Shown one piece after another: positions 1 to 9,359 of a stretch of 64,000 nucleotides of DNA (positions within the stretch are counted from its first letter, which is position 1; each line of letters begins with the position of its first letter). Under the pieces are notes generated by a model. It was not told the DNA's origin. It worked only from the letters and a program-made list of their open reading frames with translations, and searched no databases. This DNA is from Fertoeibacter niger (GTDB taxonomy: Bacteria > Pseudomonadota > Alphaproteobacteria > Rhodobacterales > Rhodobacteraceae): assembly GCF_009380135.2 (NCBI RefSeq), contig NZ_WHUT02000011.1:1-64000 (forward strand), read 5' to 3'. Made by a program: the position numbers and the translations under genes.

Positions 1-127
1 CAACCGCATCATCACCAATCTGGGCGTGCTCGACGTGGTGCCCGGCGGCCTTGCCATCGTCGAATGCGCCACCGGCGTCACCGAAGCCGACCTGCGCGCA
101 GCCACCGAGGCCACCATCGTCAACTGA
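1..127 (+). CDS. pcaJ: 3-oxoacid/3-oxoadipate CoA-transferase subunit B, C-terminal end only
   Basis: Only the last 41 codons are inside the window, read in frame from base 2 and ending at TGA 125-127. The translated tail (NRIITNLGVLDVVPGGLAIVE, then an E-A-D-L-R-A-A-T-E segment) has the 'I-T-(D/N)-L-x-V-(F/L)-D-V' pattern near the C-terminus of the beta subunit of 3-oxoacid CoA-transferases such as PcaJ and ScoB. The enzyme would transfer CoA from succinyl-CoA to 3-oxoadipate in the protocatechuate branch of the beta-ketoadipate pathway. The choice of PcaJ over ScoB rests on pcaB lying directly downstream on the same strand. The start and most of the protein lie outside the window. Confidence 0.7.
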   Translation, partial: NRIITNLGVLDVVPGGLAIVECATGVTEADLRAATEATIVN

Positions 128-157
128 CAACCCGCCGCAACCCACTCCACACTCCCC

Positions 158-215
158 CATTTTCTGCCTGAAAATATCCTCGGGGGGTCCGGGGGGCAGA
201 CAGCCCCCCGGCTCC
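158..215 (+). repeat. Dispersed GC-rich intergenic hairpin repeat, copy 1
   Basis: The element has an AT-rich head (CATTTTCTGCCTGAAAATATCC) followed by a G-run and a perfect 9-bp inverted repeat, CCGGGGGGC at 189-197 and GCCCCCCGG at 203-211, with a 5-base loop. Related copies lie at 12253-12302 (inverted), 13801-13870, 36088-36134 and 53552-53607, always between genes. In RNA it would form a strong hairpin and could reduce read-through from the CoA-transferase gene into pcaB. Confidence 0.8.
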
Positions 216-242
216 GACAAATACAAGCGCGAAAGCAAACAC

Positions 243-1571
243 ATGCCCGCAGCCCCCGCCGACAGCGCGCTTTACCGCAGCCTTTTTGGCGATGACGCCA
301 CGGCGCGGCTGTTCTCTGACGCGGCAGAAATCCGTGCCATGCTGCTGGTCGAGGGGGCGCTGGCCCGGGTGCAGGGCGCGCTGGGGCTGATACCCGCCGA
401 TGCGGCGGCTTTCATCGACCGCGCCAGCCGCGAGGTCATGATCGACCCGGCCGGGCTGGCGGCGGAGACCCGCAGCAACGGCGTGCCGGTTCCAGCGCTG
501 GTCGATGCCTTCCGAAAGGCGATGGAGGCCCCGGCCCATGCGCAATACCTGCATTGGGGCGCGACCAGCCAGGACATCATGGATACTGGGCTGACCCTGC
601 GGCTGAAGCAGGTGATTACTATGTGGGATCAGCGGCTTGGTGATCTGCTGGCAAACTTGGGCAACCTGGCGCGGGCCCATGCCGACCTGCCGATGGCGGC
701 GCGGACCTATGGGCAGGTGGCCACGCCGACCAGTTTCGGCGCGGTGGTGGCGGGCTGGGGGCAACCCTTGATCCGGCACCGGGCGCGGCTGGCGGCGCTT
801 GCGCCGCAAATCCTGATCGTGTCGCTGGGCGGGGCGGCGGGCACGCTGGCGGCTATGGGGCCGCAGGGGCCGCAGGTGCGGGCGGATCTGGCCCGGGCGC
901 TGAACCTGGGCGATCCGGGGCAAAGCTGGCATGCCGAGCGTGACGGGATGGCGGGGTTTGCCGGCTGGATGGCGGGTGTGACCGCCACGCTGGGCAAGAT
1001 GGCGGAGGATCTGATCCTGCTTGCGCAATCGGGCATCGGCGAGGTGGCGCTGGCGGGTGCCGGGGCCTCGTCCACCATGCCGCAAAAGCAGAATCCGGTG
1101 GCCCCCTCGGTGCTGGTGGCGCTGGCGCGGCAGTCGGCGGGGTTGGCCGCGATCATGCAGGGGGCCGCGCTGCACCGGCAGAACCGCGATGGCGCGGCCT
1201 GGTTCACCGAATGGCTGACCCTGCCACAGATGTGCATCTCGACCGGGGCGGCGCTGGCGCTGGCGGTTGATCTGGTGCCGCGCATCGTGCCGCAGCCTGC
1301 GCGGATGCTGGCCGGCGTGGAAGATGGCCTTGGCCTGATCCATGCCGAGGCGCTGAGCTTTGCATTGGCCGGGCATATGCCGCGCCCCGAGGCGCAGGCC
1401 GCCGTCAAGGCCTTGTGCCGCGAGGCGATGGCCACCGGCCAGCCCCTGCCCGCATTGGCCGGGCGTGATTTCCCGGGCCAGGACTGGGGGGCTATCCTGT
1501 CGGCCGAAGCACAATTGGGCGAGGCCCCGGCGCAGGCGCGGACCTTTGCGGCGGTGGCGCTGGGGGATTGA
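243..1571 (+). CDS. pcaB: 3-carboxy-cis,cis-muconate cycloisomerase
   Basis: This 442-residue protein belongs to the fumarase/aspartase superfamily. The superfamily signature appears as SSTMPQKQNPV at about residues 276-286, and the N-terminal part (Y-R-S-L-F-G-D near residue 11, then F-S-D-A-A-E-I-R-A-M) is typical of PcaB. The enzyme lactonises 3-carboxy-cis,cis-muconate to 4-carboxymuconolactone in protocatechuate degradation, in the cytoplasm. I chose ATG 243 because the open frame upstream of it encodes proline-rich sequence through the intergenic hairpin repeat with no family similarity. There is no clear Shine-Dalgarno, only a weak purine stretch. It follows a pcaJ-type CoA-transferase tail, consistent with a pca cluster continuing outside the window. 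Confidence 0.9.
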   Translation: MPAAPADSALYRSLFGDDATARLFSDAAEIRAMLLVEGALARVQGALGLIPADAAAFIDRASREVMIDPAGLAAETRSNGVPVPALVDAFRKAMEAPAHAQYLHWGATSQDIMDTGLTLRLKQVITMWDQRLGDLLANLGNLARAHADLPMAARTYGQVATPTSFGAVVAGWGQPLIRHRARLAALAPQILIVSLGGAAGTLAAMGPQGPQVRADLARALNLGDPGQSWHAERDGMAGFAGWMAGVTATLGKMAEDLILLAQSGIGEVALAGAGASSTMPQKQNPVAPSVLVALARQSAGLAAIMQGAALHRQNRDGAAWFTEWLTLPQMCISTGAALALAVDLVPRIVPQPARMLAGVEDGLGLIHAEALSFALAGHMPRPEAQAAVKALCREAMATGQPLPALAGRDFPGQDWGAILSAEAQLGEAPAQARTFAAVALGD

Positions 1572-1624
1572 CCGGCGCGCGTTCCGCCGCCAAGCCTTGC
1601 GTCCGCGAGCCACAGGAGTTTCCG

Positions 1625-2311
1625 ATGACCGCCTATGTTTTTCCACCGCCTGCGCCACCCAGCGCGCCAGTTGCCGGGGCGGATACAAGGTTTCCGCTGC
1701 GCCGCGTCTATTGCATCGGGCGCAACTATGCAGCCCATGCCATTGAAATGGGCCATGATCCTGACCGCGAGCCGCCGTTCTTCTTTCAGAAAAACCCCGA
1801 CAATCTGGATTTCAGCGGCGGTTTCCCCTACCCCGCCGAAACTGCCGATGTGCATCATGAGGTGGAACTGGCGGTCGCCCTTGGCGCGGGAGGCCGCAAC
1901 ATTTCCGAGACTGACGCGTTGGCCCATGTCTGGGGTTACGCCGTGGCGCTGGACATGACGCGGCGCGATCTGCAGGCTGCGGCCAAGGCGGCGGGCCGCC
2001 CCTGGGAAATCGGCAAGGCGTTTGAACATTCGGCCCCGATGGGGCAGCTGCATCCGGTGACGGCAGTCGGCCATCCGGCACAGGGGGCCATCCGCCTGAC
2101 GGTGAATGGTGTCATCCGGCAAAGCGGCGACCTGAACCAGATGATCTGGAAACTGCCGGAAATCATTGCCCATCTGTCGCGTTTTTTCGTGCTTGCGGCG
2201 GGTGACGTGATCTTGACCGGGACGCCTTCGGGGGTGGGGCCGGTGCAGCGCGGCGATGTGATGGAGGCTGCGATTGACGGCCTGGCCCCGTTGACAGTCA
2301 CCGTGGTGTGA
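1625..2311 (+). CDS. Fumarylacetoacetate hydrolase family protein, probably fumarylpyruvate hydrolase
   Basis: This 228-residue enzyme is of the FAH fold. The N-terminal motif RVYCIGRNYAAHA (RNY at residues 33-35), the metal-binding HHEVELAVAL block (H77, H78, E79, E81) and the C-terminal LTGTPSGVGPV loop are all visible. Its size and these motifs best fit small fumarylpyruvate or acylpyruvate hydrolases, which cleave the C-C bond of fumarylpyruvate in gentisate degradation. ATG 1625 is chosen because AGGAG lies about 8 bases upstream. The gene follows pcaB by 53 bases, so both may serve aromatic ring degradation. The exact acylpyruvate substrate is inferred, not shown. Confidence 0.85.
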   Translation: MTAYVFPPPAPPSAPVAGADTRFPLRRVYCIGRNYAAHAIEMGHDPDREPPFFFQKNPDNLDFSGGFPYPAETADVHHEVELAVALGAGGRNISETDALAHVWGYAVALDMTRRDLQAAAKAAGRPWEIGKAFEHSAPMGQLHPVTAVGHPAQGAIRLTVNGVIRQSGDLNQMIWKLPEIIAHLSRFFVLAAGDVILTGTPSGVGPVQRGDVMEAAIDGLAPLTVTVV

Positions 2312-2381
2312 CGCGGCTCGGCTTTACATCCCGGCAAAGGCAGGCCTCTATGCCGCCACAACACAGCGGAACGGAGCAAGC

Positions 2382-3791
2382 ATGAGTGACGCGGCAATCG
2401 GCCTGATCGGCCTTGGCACCATGGGGGCGATGCTGGCCCTGAACATCGCCGAAAAGGGCTTCCCCATCGCGGTCTGGAACCGCACCACCGCCGTGACGCG
2501 GCAATTTGCAGCCGGTGCGGGCGATCTGGCCGCACGCATCACGCCCACCGAAAGCCTTGAGGCCTTGGTGGCCGCCATCACCCCGCCGCGCGCGATCATC
2601 CTGATGGTGCCAGCAGGGCCCGCGGTGGACGAGCAGATTGCCGCGCTGCGCCCGCTGCTGGGCCCGGATGACATGATCATCGACGCGGGCAATGCGAATT
2701 TCCACGACACAAACCGCCGTGCGGCGGATGCGGCTGCCGCGGGCGTGCCGTTCCTCGGCATCGGCGTGTCGGGTGGCGAAGAAGGCGCGCGGCACGGGCC
2801 GTCGATCATGGGCGGCGGGCCGATAGCGGCCTGGGACCGGGTGGCCCCGATCCTGACCGCGATTGCGGCGAAACATGAAGGCGAGGCCTGCGCCACCTGG
2901 ATGGGCGAGGCCGGTGCGGGGCATTTCGTCAAGGCGGTGCACAACGGCATCGAATATGCCGACATGCAGATGATCGCCGAGATCTACGGCGTGATGCGCG
3001 ACGGCATGGGCATGGATGCCGCAGCCATCGGCGAGGTGTTCCGGGGCTGGAACGCGGGTGTGCTGAAATCCTACCTGATCGAGATTTCCGCCGCCGTTTC
3101 CGTCGCAACCGACCCGGTGACAGGCAGCCCGATGCTGGATGTGATCCTTGACCGCGCGGGCCAGAAGGGCACCGGGAGCTGGACGGTGATCGAGGCGCAG
3201 CATCTGGGGGCCGCCATTCCGGCCATCGAGGCGGCGGTCATGGCGCGCAACCTTTCGGCCCGGCTGGAGGAACGGCTGGCGGGCGAGGCGGTGTTCGGCG
3301 CAGCCCCGCGCGCCCTGCCCGGGTCACTGTCGCTGGATGTGCTGGAACAGGCGCTGATTGCCGGAAAGATCCTGTGCTATGCGCAGGGTTTCGCGCTGAT
3401 TTCCGCCGCATCGGCCAGTTTCGGCTGGGCTTTGCCCTTGCCCGCGATTGCCCGGGTGTGGCGCGAGGGTTGTATCATCCGGTCCGCCATGCTGGACGAC
3501 ATGGCCAATGCGCTGACCGACGCGCCCGACCGCAACCTTATGCTGGCGCCGTTCTTTGCCGAGAAGCTGGCATCGGCCCAGACCGGCCTGCGCGACACGG
3601 TGGCCGAATGCGCGCGGGCCGGTCTGCCGGTGCCTGCGCTGGCCTCGGGCCTTGCGTGGTTCGACATGATGCGCACGGGGCGTTCCACCGCCAACATGAT
3701 CCAGGCGCAGCGCGATTTCTTTGGCGCGCACGGGTTTGAACGCGTGGATGGCGGCGCGGGCAAACACGGCCCCTGGGGCGCGCATGGCTGA
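2382..3791 (+). CDS. gnd: 6-phosphogluconate dehydrogenase, decarboxylating
   Basis: This 469-residue protein is full length for the homodimeric long-chain family. It catalyses oxidative decarboxylation of 6-phosphogluconate to ribulose 5-phosphate with NADP in the pentose phosphate pathway. The Rossmann loop GLGTMG (G10, G12, G15) is at the N-terminus. The substrate motif GVSGGEEGARHGPSIMGGG, the catalytic stretch GHFVKAVHNGIEY (K184, N188) and DRAGQKGTGSWT near residues 259-270 are intact. It lies 70 bases after the hydrolase gene and ends convergently with the M20 hydrolase gene, with only 15 bases between the two stop codons. Confidence 0.97.
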   Translation: MSDAAIGLIGLGTMGAMLALNIAEKGFPIAVWNRTTAVTRQFAAGAGDLAARITPTESLEALVAAITPPRAIILMVPAGPAVDEQIAALRPLLGPDDMIIDAGNANFHDTNRRAADAAAAGVPFLGIGVSGGEEGARHGPSIMGGGPIAAWDRVAPILTAIAAKHEGEACATWMGEAGAGHFVKAVHNGIEYADMQMIAEIYGVMRDGMGMDAAAIGEVFRGWNAGVLKSYLIEISAAVSVATDPVTGSPMLDVILDRAGQKGTGSWTVIEAQHLGAAIPAIEAAVMARNLSARLEERLAGEAVFGAAPRALPGSLSLDVLEQALIAGKILCYAQGFALISAASASFGWALPLPAIARVWREGCIIRSAMLDDMANALTDAPDRNLMLAPFFAEKLASAQTGLRDTVAECARAGLPVPALASGLAWFDMMRTGRSTANMIQAQRDFFGAHGFERVDGGAGKHGPWGAHG

Positions 3792-3806
3792 ACCGCTGGC
3801 GCGGTC

Positions 3807-5090
3807 TCAGCCGCTCTGGTTAGCGCCCAGCAATTCATTCAGCGTCAGCGCCATCACCTTGGCGCTGTCCAGCATGTCCTGCACGCCCACCCATTCATCC
3901 GGCTGGTGCGCCAGATGCAGCAGGCCCGGGCCATAGGCGATGCAGTTTTTCAGCTTGCCGATCCGGTCGATGTGTTTCTGGTCGTAGGTGCCGGGTGACA
4001 CCACATAATCGGCCTGCCGCGCCAGCACCTTCTCAATCGCCGCCGCCACCGTGCGCACAACCGGGGCGTCACGGTCGGTCATCACCGGATGCACCTCGAA
4101 CAGATCGCGGATCTCATAGCGGAAGGTCGGGCGCGTGGCCTTGACCCGTTCCATCAGCGCGGTCAATTCGGCCTTTACCGCCGCCAGATCCTCCTCGATC
4201 AGAAAGCGCCGGTCCAGGATGATGCGGCAGCGGTCAGCCACGCAGGGCGCGGGCAGGCCGGTATAGCCGGGCTCGGGCTCTGGCTCGCCCCCGTGGATAG
4301 AATTGATGTTCAGGGTGGATTGCCGCGCGCCTTCGGGCGTCACCGGCATGGCGGATTGCCGGCCCGCCAGCAGCGGGTAAAGCGTGGTCTCGATCTCTGC
4401 CAGCACTGCGCCCATGTGCCGGATGGCAGAATCACCAAGGAAGGGCATCGAGCCATGTGCAATGCGGCCCAACGTTTCCACCTCGGCCCACCAGACACCG
4501 CGATGACCTAGGCAGATGCGGTCCTTGTGCAAGGGTTCGGGGATGATGGCATGGGTGACATGGGCGAAATGGCCCTGTTCCGCCAGATAGGCCACGCCGC
4601 CATAACCGCCCGATTCCTCGTCCGCCGTGGCAGAAATCTCGATGCTGCCGCGGTAATCCGGGCAGGTGGCGATGAAGGCCTCGGCCGCGATGATGCTGGC
4701 GGCCAGCCCGCCCTTCATGTCGCAGGAACCCCGGCCATAGATGCGGTCGCCGTCCAGTTCGCCGCCAAAGGGGTCGCGCGTCCAGCCATGGCCAACCTCG
4801 ACCACGTCATGATGGCTGTTGAAATGCACACAGTCGCCGGGGGCAGAGCCGTAGTGCCGCGCCACAAGGTTCCAGCGCGGATGCGCGTCGCTGTCGCCGG
4901 GGGCCCCATGGGCGCGGATCAGGTCCACCGCGAAGCCAGCCGCCACCAGTCGCGCCGCCAGATAATCGCAAATCTGGCGATAATTCAGCCCCGGCGGGTT
5001 CAGCGTGGGAATGCGGATCAAGCCCTGCGCCAACCCGATCAGGTCGGCGCGGCGCGCATCAACGGCGGTGCAAAGCATCTGGTCATCCAT
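3807..5090 (-). CDS. M20 family deacylase, ArgE/DapE type
   Basis: This protein of about 427 residues is a zinc-dependent M20 peptidase-family hydrolase resembling acetylornithine deacetylase and succinyl-diaminopimelate desuccinylase. Metal-site motifs are HFNSHHDVV, GRGSCDMKGG and ATADEESGG, the last carrying the catalytic glutamate, followed by IIPEP and, near the C-terminus, YGPG with a histidine-containing segment. It would remove an acyl group from an amino compound. I prefer ATG 5090; an in-frame TTG at 5114 is possible, and neither has a strong ribosome-binding site. Its promoter must share the 132-base gap with the divergent coiled-coil gene. ArgE and DapE cannot be told apart from sequence motifs alone. 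Confidence 0.85.
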   Translation of the reverse strand: MDDQMLCTAVDARRADLIGLAQGLIRIPTLNPPGLNYRQICDYLAARLVAAGFAVDLIRAHGAPGDSDAHPRWNLVARHYGSAPGDCVHFNSHHDVVEVGHGWTRDPFGGELDGDRIYGRGSCDMKGGLAASIIAAEAFIATCPDYRGSIEISATADEESGGYGGVAYLAEQGHFAHVTHAIIPEPLHKDRICLGHRGVWWAEVETLGRIAHGSMPFLGDSAIRHMGAVLAEIETTLYPLLAGRQSAMPVTPEGARQSTLNINSIHGGEPEPEPGYTGLPAPCVADRCRIILDRRFLIEEDLAAVKAELTALMERVKATRPTFRYEIRDLFEVHPVMTDRDAPVVRTVAAAIEKVLARQADYVVSPGTYDQKHIDRIGKLKNCIAYGPGLLHLAHQPDEWVGVQDMLDSAKVMALTLNELLGANQSG

Positions 5091-5171
5091 GGCGACATGG
5101 TGCCGGGCGGGCAACGGCAGGGCAAGCCGGATTTGGGATGTCCGGTTTTCTGATGACGCCGGGGATGTAAT

Positions 5172-5201
5172 TTGCCATTACTTTACCCAGATCACTGCAA
5201 T
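5172..5201 (+). promoter_or_regulatory. Candidate sigma70-type promoter of the AAA+ operon
   Basis: TTGCCA (5172-5177) and TGCAAT (5196-5201) are separated by 18 bases, just upstream of the GGAGG ribosome-binding site at about 5213-5217. The match is partial (4 of 6 at -10), but the local sequence is visibly more AT-rich than its surroundings and this is the only gap before the seven-gene run. Confidence 0.3.
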
Positions 5202-5222
5202 GACATTCCACCGGAGGGCATG

Positions 5223-6299
5223 ATGGCCGATTTTGACGCACAGATCCGCGAAAGCCAGGATCAGGTGGCCCGCGCACAGGCAAAGATTTCCGACATCACC
5301 GGCCGCATAGAGACGGCCCGCGCCAAGCTGGACGCAGGCGAGGTGGCGATAGACATCGAAAATGCCACGCTGGACGATGTGCACAAGCACACCGATCTGA
5401 TGAACGCCAACATCGCCGAACTCATCATGGGGCTGGATGATGTGACGGCGGGATTCTCGAAAGATTTCGACGAGATGCGCTCGAAGACCGGGATGGAAAG
5501 CTTCATCGGCATCTTTTCGGCGGGCAAGTCGGAATCGATGCGGCAGGAACGGCTGCGCACCGCCAGCATCGACGACAAGTTGCAGGATCTGATCGCCAAA
5601 TCCGACGTGATCGTGAAACTGCTGCAAGGCCAGCTTGACCTGCTGAACACCCAGAAAGCCAAGGTCGAGGCCAACCTGACCGGCACGCTGGACGAACGCG
5701 AGGCCACCGTTGCGGCGCTGGAGGCTGTGCGCGGTGAAATTCTGGCGATGGACCCCAAGATCATCGAGCTTGAGGGCAAGATCTCGGTCGAGCAGGATGC
5801 TGCGGCGCGCACCCGGCTGGAAACCGAACTGGCTGGCATGAACACCCGCTACAACGCGCTGGTGCAGGACGAACAGGTGAAACTGGCCAAATCGCAGACG
5901 CTGGAACGCTATATCGAAAAGGGCAAGACCTGGGTCGACAGCCTGCAAAATCAGGCGGCCACCCAGATGGTGCTGATCAACAAGTTGCAGACGGATACCA
6001 AGCAGCGGGTGGTGCTGTATGATGCGCTGACCAGCAGCCTGAAAACCGCCCAGCAGCAGGATGTGGCCCACCGCATCAACGAGATCGGCGTGAAGACGGA
6101 CCAGGAGGCGCAGGCGGCCATGGCAGCCATCGGTTCCGCCACCAATGACCGGATGGCCGACATGCTGGAAAGCCACGAGGATCACATGGTTTTCGCCCGC
6201 AAGGTGCTGGAACAAAAGGCCAAGGCGGATGAGCGTTTCGCCCGCCGCTTTGCCGCGATTGTCGAAAAGCATGACAAGAACCTGTATGGCGATCCGTAA
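5223..6299 (+). CDS. Coiled-coil protein of unknown function, first gene of the AAA+ operon
   Basis: This 358-residue protein has no signal peptide or membrane segment. It is almost entirely charged and alpha-helical, with heptad-like stretches at about residues 5-50, 110-230 and 290-350, and Q/K/E-rich helices such as LQGQLDLLNTQKAKVEANL. I do not recognise a named family with confidence; the long helical C-terminal part is vaguely like TelA-type proteins, which needs a profile search. ATG 5223 is chosen over ATG 5220 because GGAGG (5213-5217) is better spaced. Its stop TAA is followed immediately by the GTG of the next gene, so the two are probably translated together. A structural or scaffold role next to the ATPase is inference. 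Confidence 0.75.
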   Translation: MADFDAQIRESQDQVARAQAKISDITGRIETARAKLDAGEVAIDIENATLDDVHKHTDLMNANIAELIMGLDDVTAGFSKDFDEMRSKTGMESFIGIFSAGKSESMRQERLRTASIDDKLQDLIAKSDVIVKLLQGQLDLLNTQKAKVEANLTGTLDEREATVAALEAVRGEILAMDPKIIELEGKISVEQDAAARTRLETELAGMNTRYNALVQDEQVKLAKSQTLERYIEKGKTWVDSLQNQAATQMVLINKLQTDTKQRVVLYDALTSSLKTAQQQDVAHRINEIGVKTDQEAQAAMAAIGSATNDRMADMLESHEDHMVFARKVLEQKAKADERFARRFAAIVEKHDKNLYGDP

Positions 6300-7427
6300 G
6301 TGACGACGACGAGCCTCACCGACGACCACGCCCAGCTTTACGATACCGCCGTGGCGCGGCGCTATTTCGCCAAGTTCGACCGGATCACCGGCCATCTGGC
6401 CCGCGTGGCGGCTGATCTGGAAAGCGAGGGCCGCCTGAGCCGGGTCGAAGCGCGGATGCTGGGGCAGTATCTGGCGGCGTTGGCGGCCAGCTTTCGCGCG
6501 CTCAGCCACAAATACCTGATGACCGGGCGGGTGGAAGGCCCCCTGCCCGGGCGGCTGACCTTTGACCGACACGAGTCGGGCTTTCCGGTGGCGCAGGAAC
6601 TGATGGTCATGGCCAATGACGCGCAGCAGGCGGCCAAACATCTGTCCGGCATGGCCTCGGCGGCGGATCTGAAAGACCGCATGGTGCGGCAGATCGTAGG
6701 CGACATGACCATCCCCACCAAGCTGCAATTCGCCCTGTCACAACGGCTGTATTACGAGGCGCTGGCGGCGGGCGGTCTGTTCTGGGCGCGCAATGACCCC
6801 GACGCGCAATGGTTGGCCGAGGCGGATGGCCGCCGCCGCTATCTGGTGCACTGGGCCGTCTATGACAGCCAGGTGAACCTGCCCGTGGTCTATCTGATGG
6901 AGCTGGAGGATTCCGGCCGCAAGCCCCTGCCCACCGATGACCGCCGCTGGCCGGGCGTGCAGGCGCATCTGATGGCGCAATCGCTTGGCGGGCTGAAATT
7001 GCTGACCATCGCCACCGGCTTTGACACCGATTTTGCCGACTTGCACCCCAAACGCCTGCGCCGCATCCACCTTGGCCCGATGTATTCGCACAGCTTTACC
7101 CTGCAATCGGGCCCGATTTCCGACGTGCTGGCCGATGCGCGGGCCGAGGCGGGCATGGATTGGGCACTGGTGTGGACGATCGAGGATCTGGTGGCGGACC
7201 GGGTGGAACAGGTGAAGGAAGGCTGGTTCGGCACGGTAGAGCGGCAGATCTTCGCGCTAGACCCCTTTGCCGGGCGGGGGGCCGACACCGGTGCCAGCAA
7301 GACCGAACGCATGATCATCCTGCCCGAACGCCCGTTTCAGGTGCTGGCGGAAAAGAACCCGCCCGGCTTTGCCGATGTGCGCAAATTCGTGGTGGGCGGC
7401 GGCGGGCGCGTCATAAGTTACAGATAG
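6300..7427 (+). CDS. Conserved-looking protein of unknown function, second gene of the AAA+ operon
   Basis: This 375-residue soluble protein starts at GTG 6300, directly abutting the previous stop codon. The N-terminal 130 residues are helical (VARRYFAKFDRITGHL, then LSRVEARMLGQYLAALAASF). The middle contains an aromatic-rich segment (YLVHWAVYDSQVNLPVVYLMEL) that looks like beta strands, and the C-terminus ends in a glycine-rich tail. I see no catalytic motif and do not recognise the family. It lies between the coiled-coil gene and the AAA+ ATPase gene, 9 bases before the latter, so it is likely a partner or substrate adaptor; that is inference from position only. Confidence 0.75.
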   Translation: MTTTSLTDDHAQLYDTAVARRYFAKFDRITGHLARVAADLESEGRLSRVEARMLGQYLAALAASFRALSHKYLMTGRVEGPLPGRLTFDRHESGFPVAQELMVMANDAQQAAKHLSGMASAADLKDRMVRQIVGDMTIPTKLQFALSQRLYYEALAAGGLFWARNDPDAQWLAEADGRRRYLVHWAVYDSQVNLPVVYLMELEDSGRKPLPTDDRRWPGVQAHLMAQSLGGLKLLTIATGFDTDFADLHPKRLRRIHLGPMYSHSFTLQSGPISDVLADARAEAGMDWALVWTIEDLVADRVEQVKEGWFGTVERQIFALDPFAGRGADTGASKTERMIILPERPFQVLAEKNPPGFADVRKFVVGGGGRVISYR

Positions 7428-7436
7428 GGGGCGGGG

Positions 7437-9359
7437 ATGACCACACGCGACACGATGGAACTGCGCGAAGACAGTATCCGCACCCATTACGCGGCGGCCC
7501 TGGCCCTGTTGACCGGGTTCGACCACGCGCCCCGGCTGGGCAAGGCTGCGGCCCCGAGCGCCGAAGTCTCGGCGGGGCTTGGCACCCGCCGCGCCTTCCG
7601 GTCCACCACGCCCGGCCTTGTCACCCGCCCCACGGCCCGGCCCGGCGGCGTCCGGCTGGTGGAACGGGTGGAGGGCGCGGGCGACGGGTTGATCTCGCCC
7701 GTGCAGGCGCAGGTGCTGCATGCCCTGCGCCGCGCCGTGGCGATTGCGCTGGCGATGGGCGAGGGCCTTGCCGACCAGACCGGCCTTGTGGAGTTGAAGA
7801 AAGCCAATCTCGAGGCGCGGCTGGCCGATGCCAAACGCGCCGAATTCACCGAACTGCTGGCGGCCGAGGCGCTGGTGGTGCTGCATGTCTTTGCCAATGC
7901 CACCGCCTTTTTGCTTGCCCCCCACCTGGGCGAGGTGACGGTAGAGGTGGGCACGGTGGACGAGGTGCTGACCGACAATGCCGCCCTTGGCCTGCAAGGC
8001 GCGCTGTGGGAACTGGATCAGGACATCGGCCTTCTGGCGACGGACGAGACGCGGCTGGTGGCCACGGTCGCGGGCTTTGCCGAGGCGCTGATGGCCAAGG
8101 TGGCGGCACGCGCCGCGACCGCCCCGCGCCTTGCCGCCTTCGCCGATGCCAGCTGGCGGGTCGAGGCGGACGGCCTGACCCTGGCCGGTTTCACCCCGGC
8201 GTTGAAGGCCAAGGGCACCACCCTGACCATGGCCTTCAAGAAACCGCAGGAGGTGATCGGCAACCACATCGCCAAATATCAGGCGCTGCGTCTGGCGAAA
8301 ATGCTGATGGCCTATGATTTTACCCGGCGGCTGAACCCCTTTGCCGAAATGGGTGGCTTCATCTTCACCTTTATGGGCGATGGCAAACCGGGCACGGGCA
8401 AGACCACGCTGATACAGATGATGGCGGGGCTGTTGAACGATTACTGTCAGGTGGCGGGCTTTCCCTTCCGCTATCAGAATTTCTCGATCGACCAGATCGA
8501 CAGCTATCAGGGCAAATCCGGGCAGAACGCGCAGGCCTTCATCCAGAACGTGCTGGACCCGGCGGTGATCGGCTTTGGCACCATAGACGACATTGATCAG
8601 GTGGCGGGCAAGCGCGGCGACCGGCAATCCTCGGCGGGCCAGCAAGAGGTGACGGCGGTGTTCATGCAGGCCTTTGCCGGGGCCAATACCGTGGTGCGGG
8701 GCAATTGCACCTTTGGCATGTTTTCGAACTACCCCGAGAATGTGGACGATGCCCTGCGCCAGCGCGCCGGTGCGCGGTTTCTGGTGGACGGGCCGATCTC
8801 GCGCGAGGATTACATCGACATTCTGGCGCTTCTGCTGGGCAAGAACCACGCAATCCCCTTGGGCGACCACGATCTTTTCGCCGCGCAGGAAATCCGCCGC
8901 GCCGTGGCCGCCAGCTTTGCATCGCACGGGCGGCCCAAGGAAGACGGCCTGATCCGCGTCTGGGATCAGGTGGCCCGCGACCTCGGCCCGCTGGATACCA
9001 TCGCCAAGCTGGGCACCTATCTGAAGGCGATCCAGGCTGCGGATGAGCGGTTTACCGGCCGCGCGATCAAGAACATCACCGACGCGGTGAAGGTGCGGGC
9101 GATGGATTTCGAACTGCCCGATGAATGGATGGCTGAGCCCGACCTGTTCCTGTTCAAACCCTATGACGAGAAACTCGCCATGATCCGCGGGCTGGCGCAG
9201 CCGATCACCGTGGAGATGGTGGTGCAGGAAATCAACCGCTACGCGGACAGCGAGTTCCGCTATGCCGACAAGTCGGACGAGGTGGCGATCGAGGGGCTGG
9301 TGCGGGACATGGGGCGGATGGAGGAAGCGCGGCGGCGGTATGGGGAGGGGCGGGGGTGA
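7437..9359 (+). CDS. AAA+ ATPase of unstudied operon
   Basis: This 640-residue protein has a C-terminal AAA+ module. Walker A is GKPGTGKTT at residues 316-324, Walker B-like acidic residues are TIDDIDQV with D384, D385 and D387, a sensor-like FSNYPENVDD follows, and a probable arginine finger lies in LRQRAGARF. The first 300 residues are helical and lack a recognised domain; they include a long helical segment around residues 120-150. The arrangement resembles MoxR-like or remodelling ATPases that act on protein complexes. ATG 7437 has a GGGGCGGGG purine run just upstream. The stop codon overlaps the GTG of the next, low-GC gene. Confidence 0.85.
   Translation: MTTRDTMELREDSIRTHYAAALALLTGFDHAPRLGKAAAPSAEVSAGLGTRRAFRSTTPGLVTRPTARPGGVRLVERVEGAGDGLISPVQAQVLHALRRAVAIALAMGEGLADQTGLVELKKANLEARLADAKRAEFTELLAAEALVVLHVFANATAFLLAPHLGEVTVEVGTVDEVLTDNAALGLQGALWELDQDIGLLATDETRLVATVAGFAEALMAKVAARAATAPRLAAFADASWRVEADGLTLAGFTPALKAKGTTLTMAFKKPQEVIGNHIAKYQALRLAKMLMAYDFTRRLNPFAEMGGFIFTFMGDGKPGTGKTTLIQMMAGLLNDYCQVAGFPFRYQNFSIDQIDSYQGKSGQNAQAFIQNVLDPAVIGFGTIDDIDQVAGKRGDRQSSAGQQEVTAVFMQAFAGANTVVRGNCTFGMFSNYPENVDDALRQRAGARFLVDGPISREDYIDILALLLGKNHAIPLGDHDLFAAQEIRRAVAASFASHGRPKEDGLIRVWDQVARDLGPLDTIAKLGTYLKAIQAADERFTGRAIKNITDAVKVRAMDFELPDEWMAEPDLFLFKPYDEKLAMIRGLAQPITVEMVVQEINRYADSEFRYADKSDEVAIEGLVRDMGRMEEARRRYGEGRG

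Noticed and set aside
51-242. N-terminal extension of pcaB back to base 51
   Set aside because: The extension would overlap the CoA-transferase gene and translate the intergenic hairpin repeat; the conserved start is at 243.
120-1688. Long antisense open frame opposite pcaB
   Set aside because: It has very biased, arginine/proline-rich composition and no family features, while the plus strand encodes an intact PcaB. It is a by-product of high-GC third-position bias.
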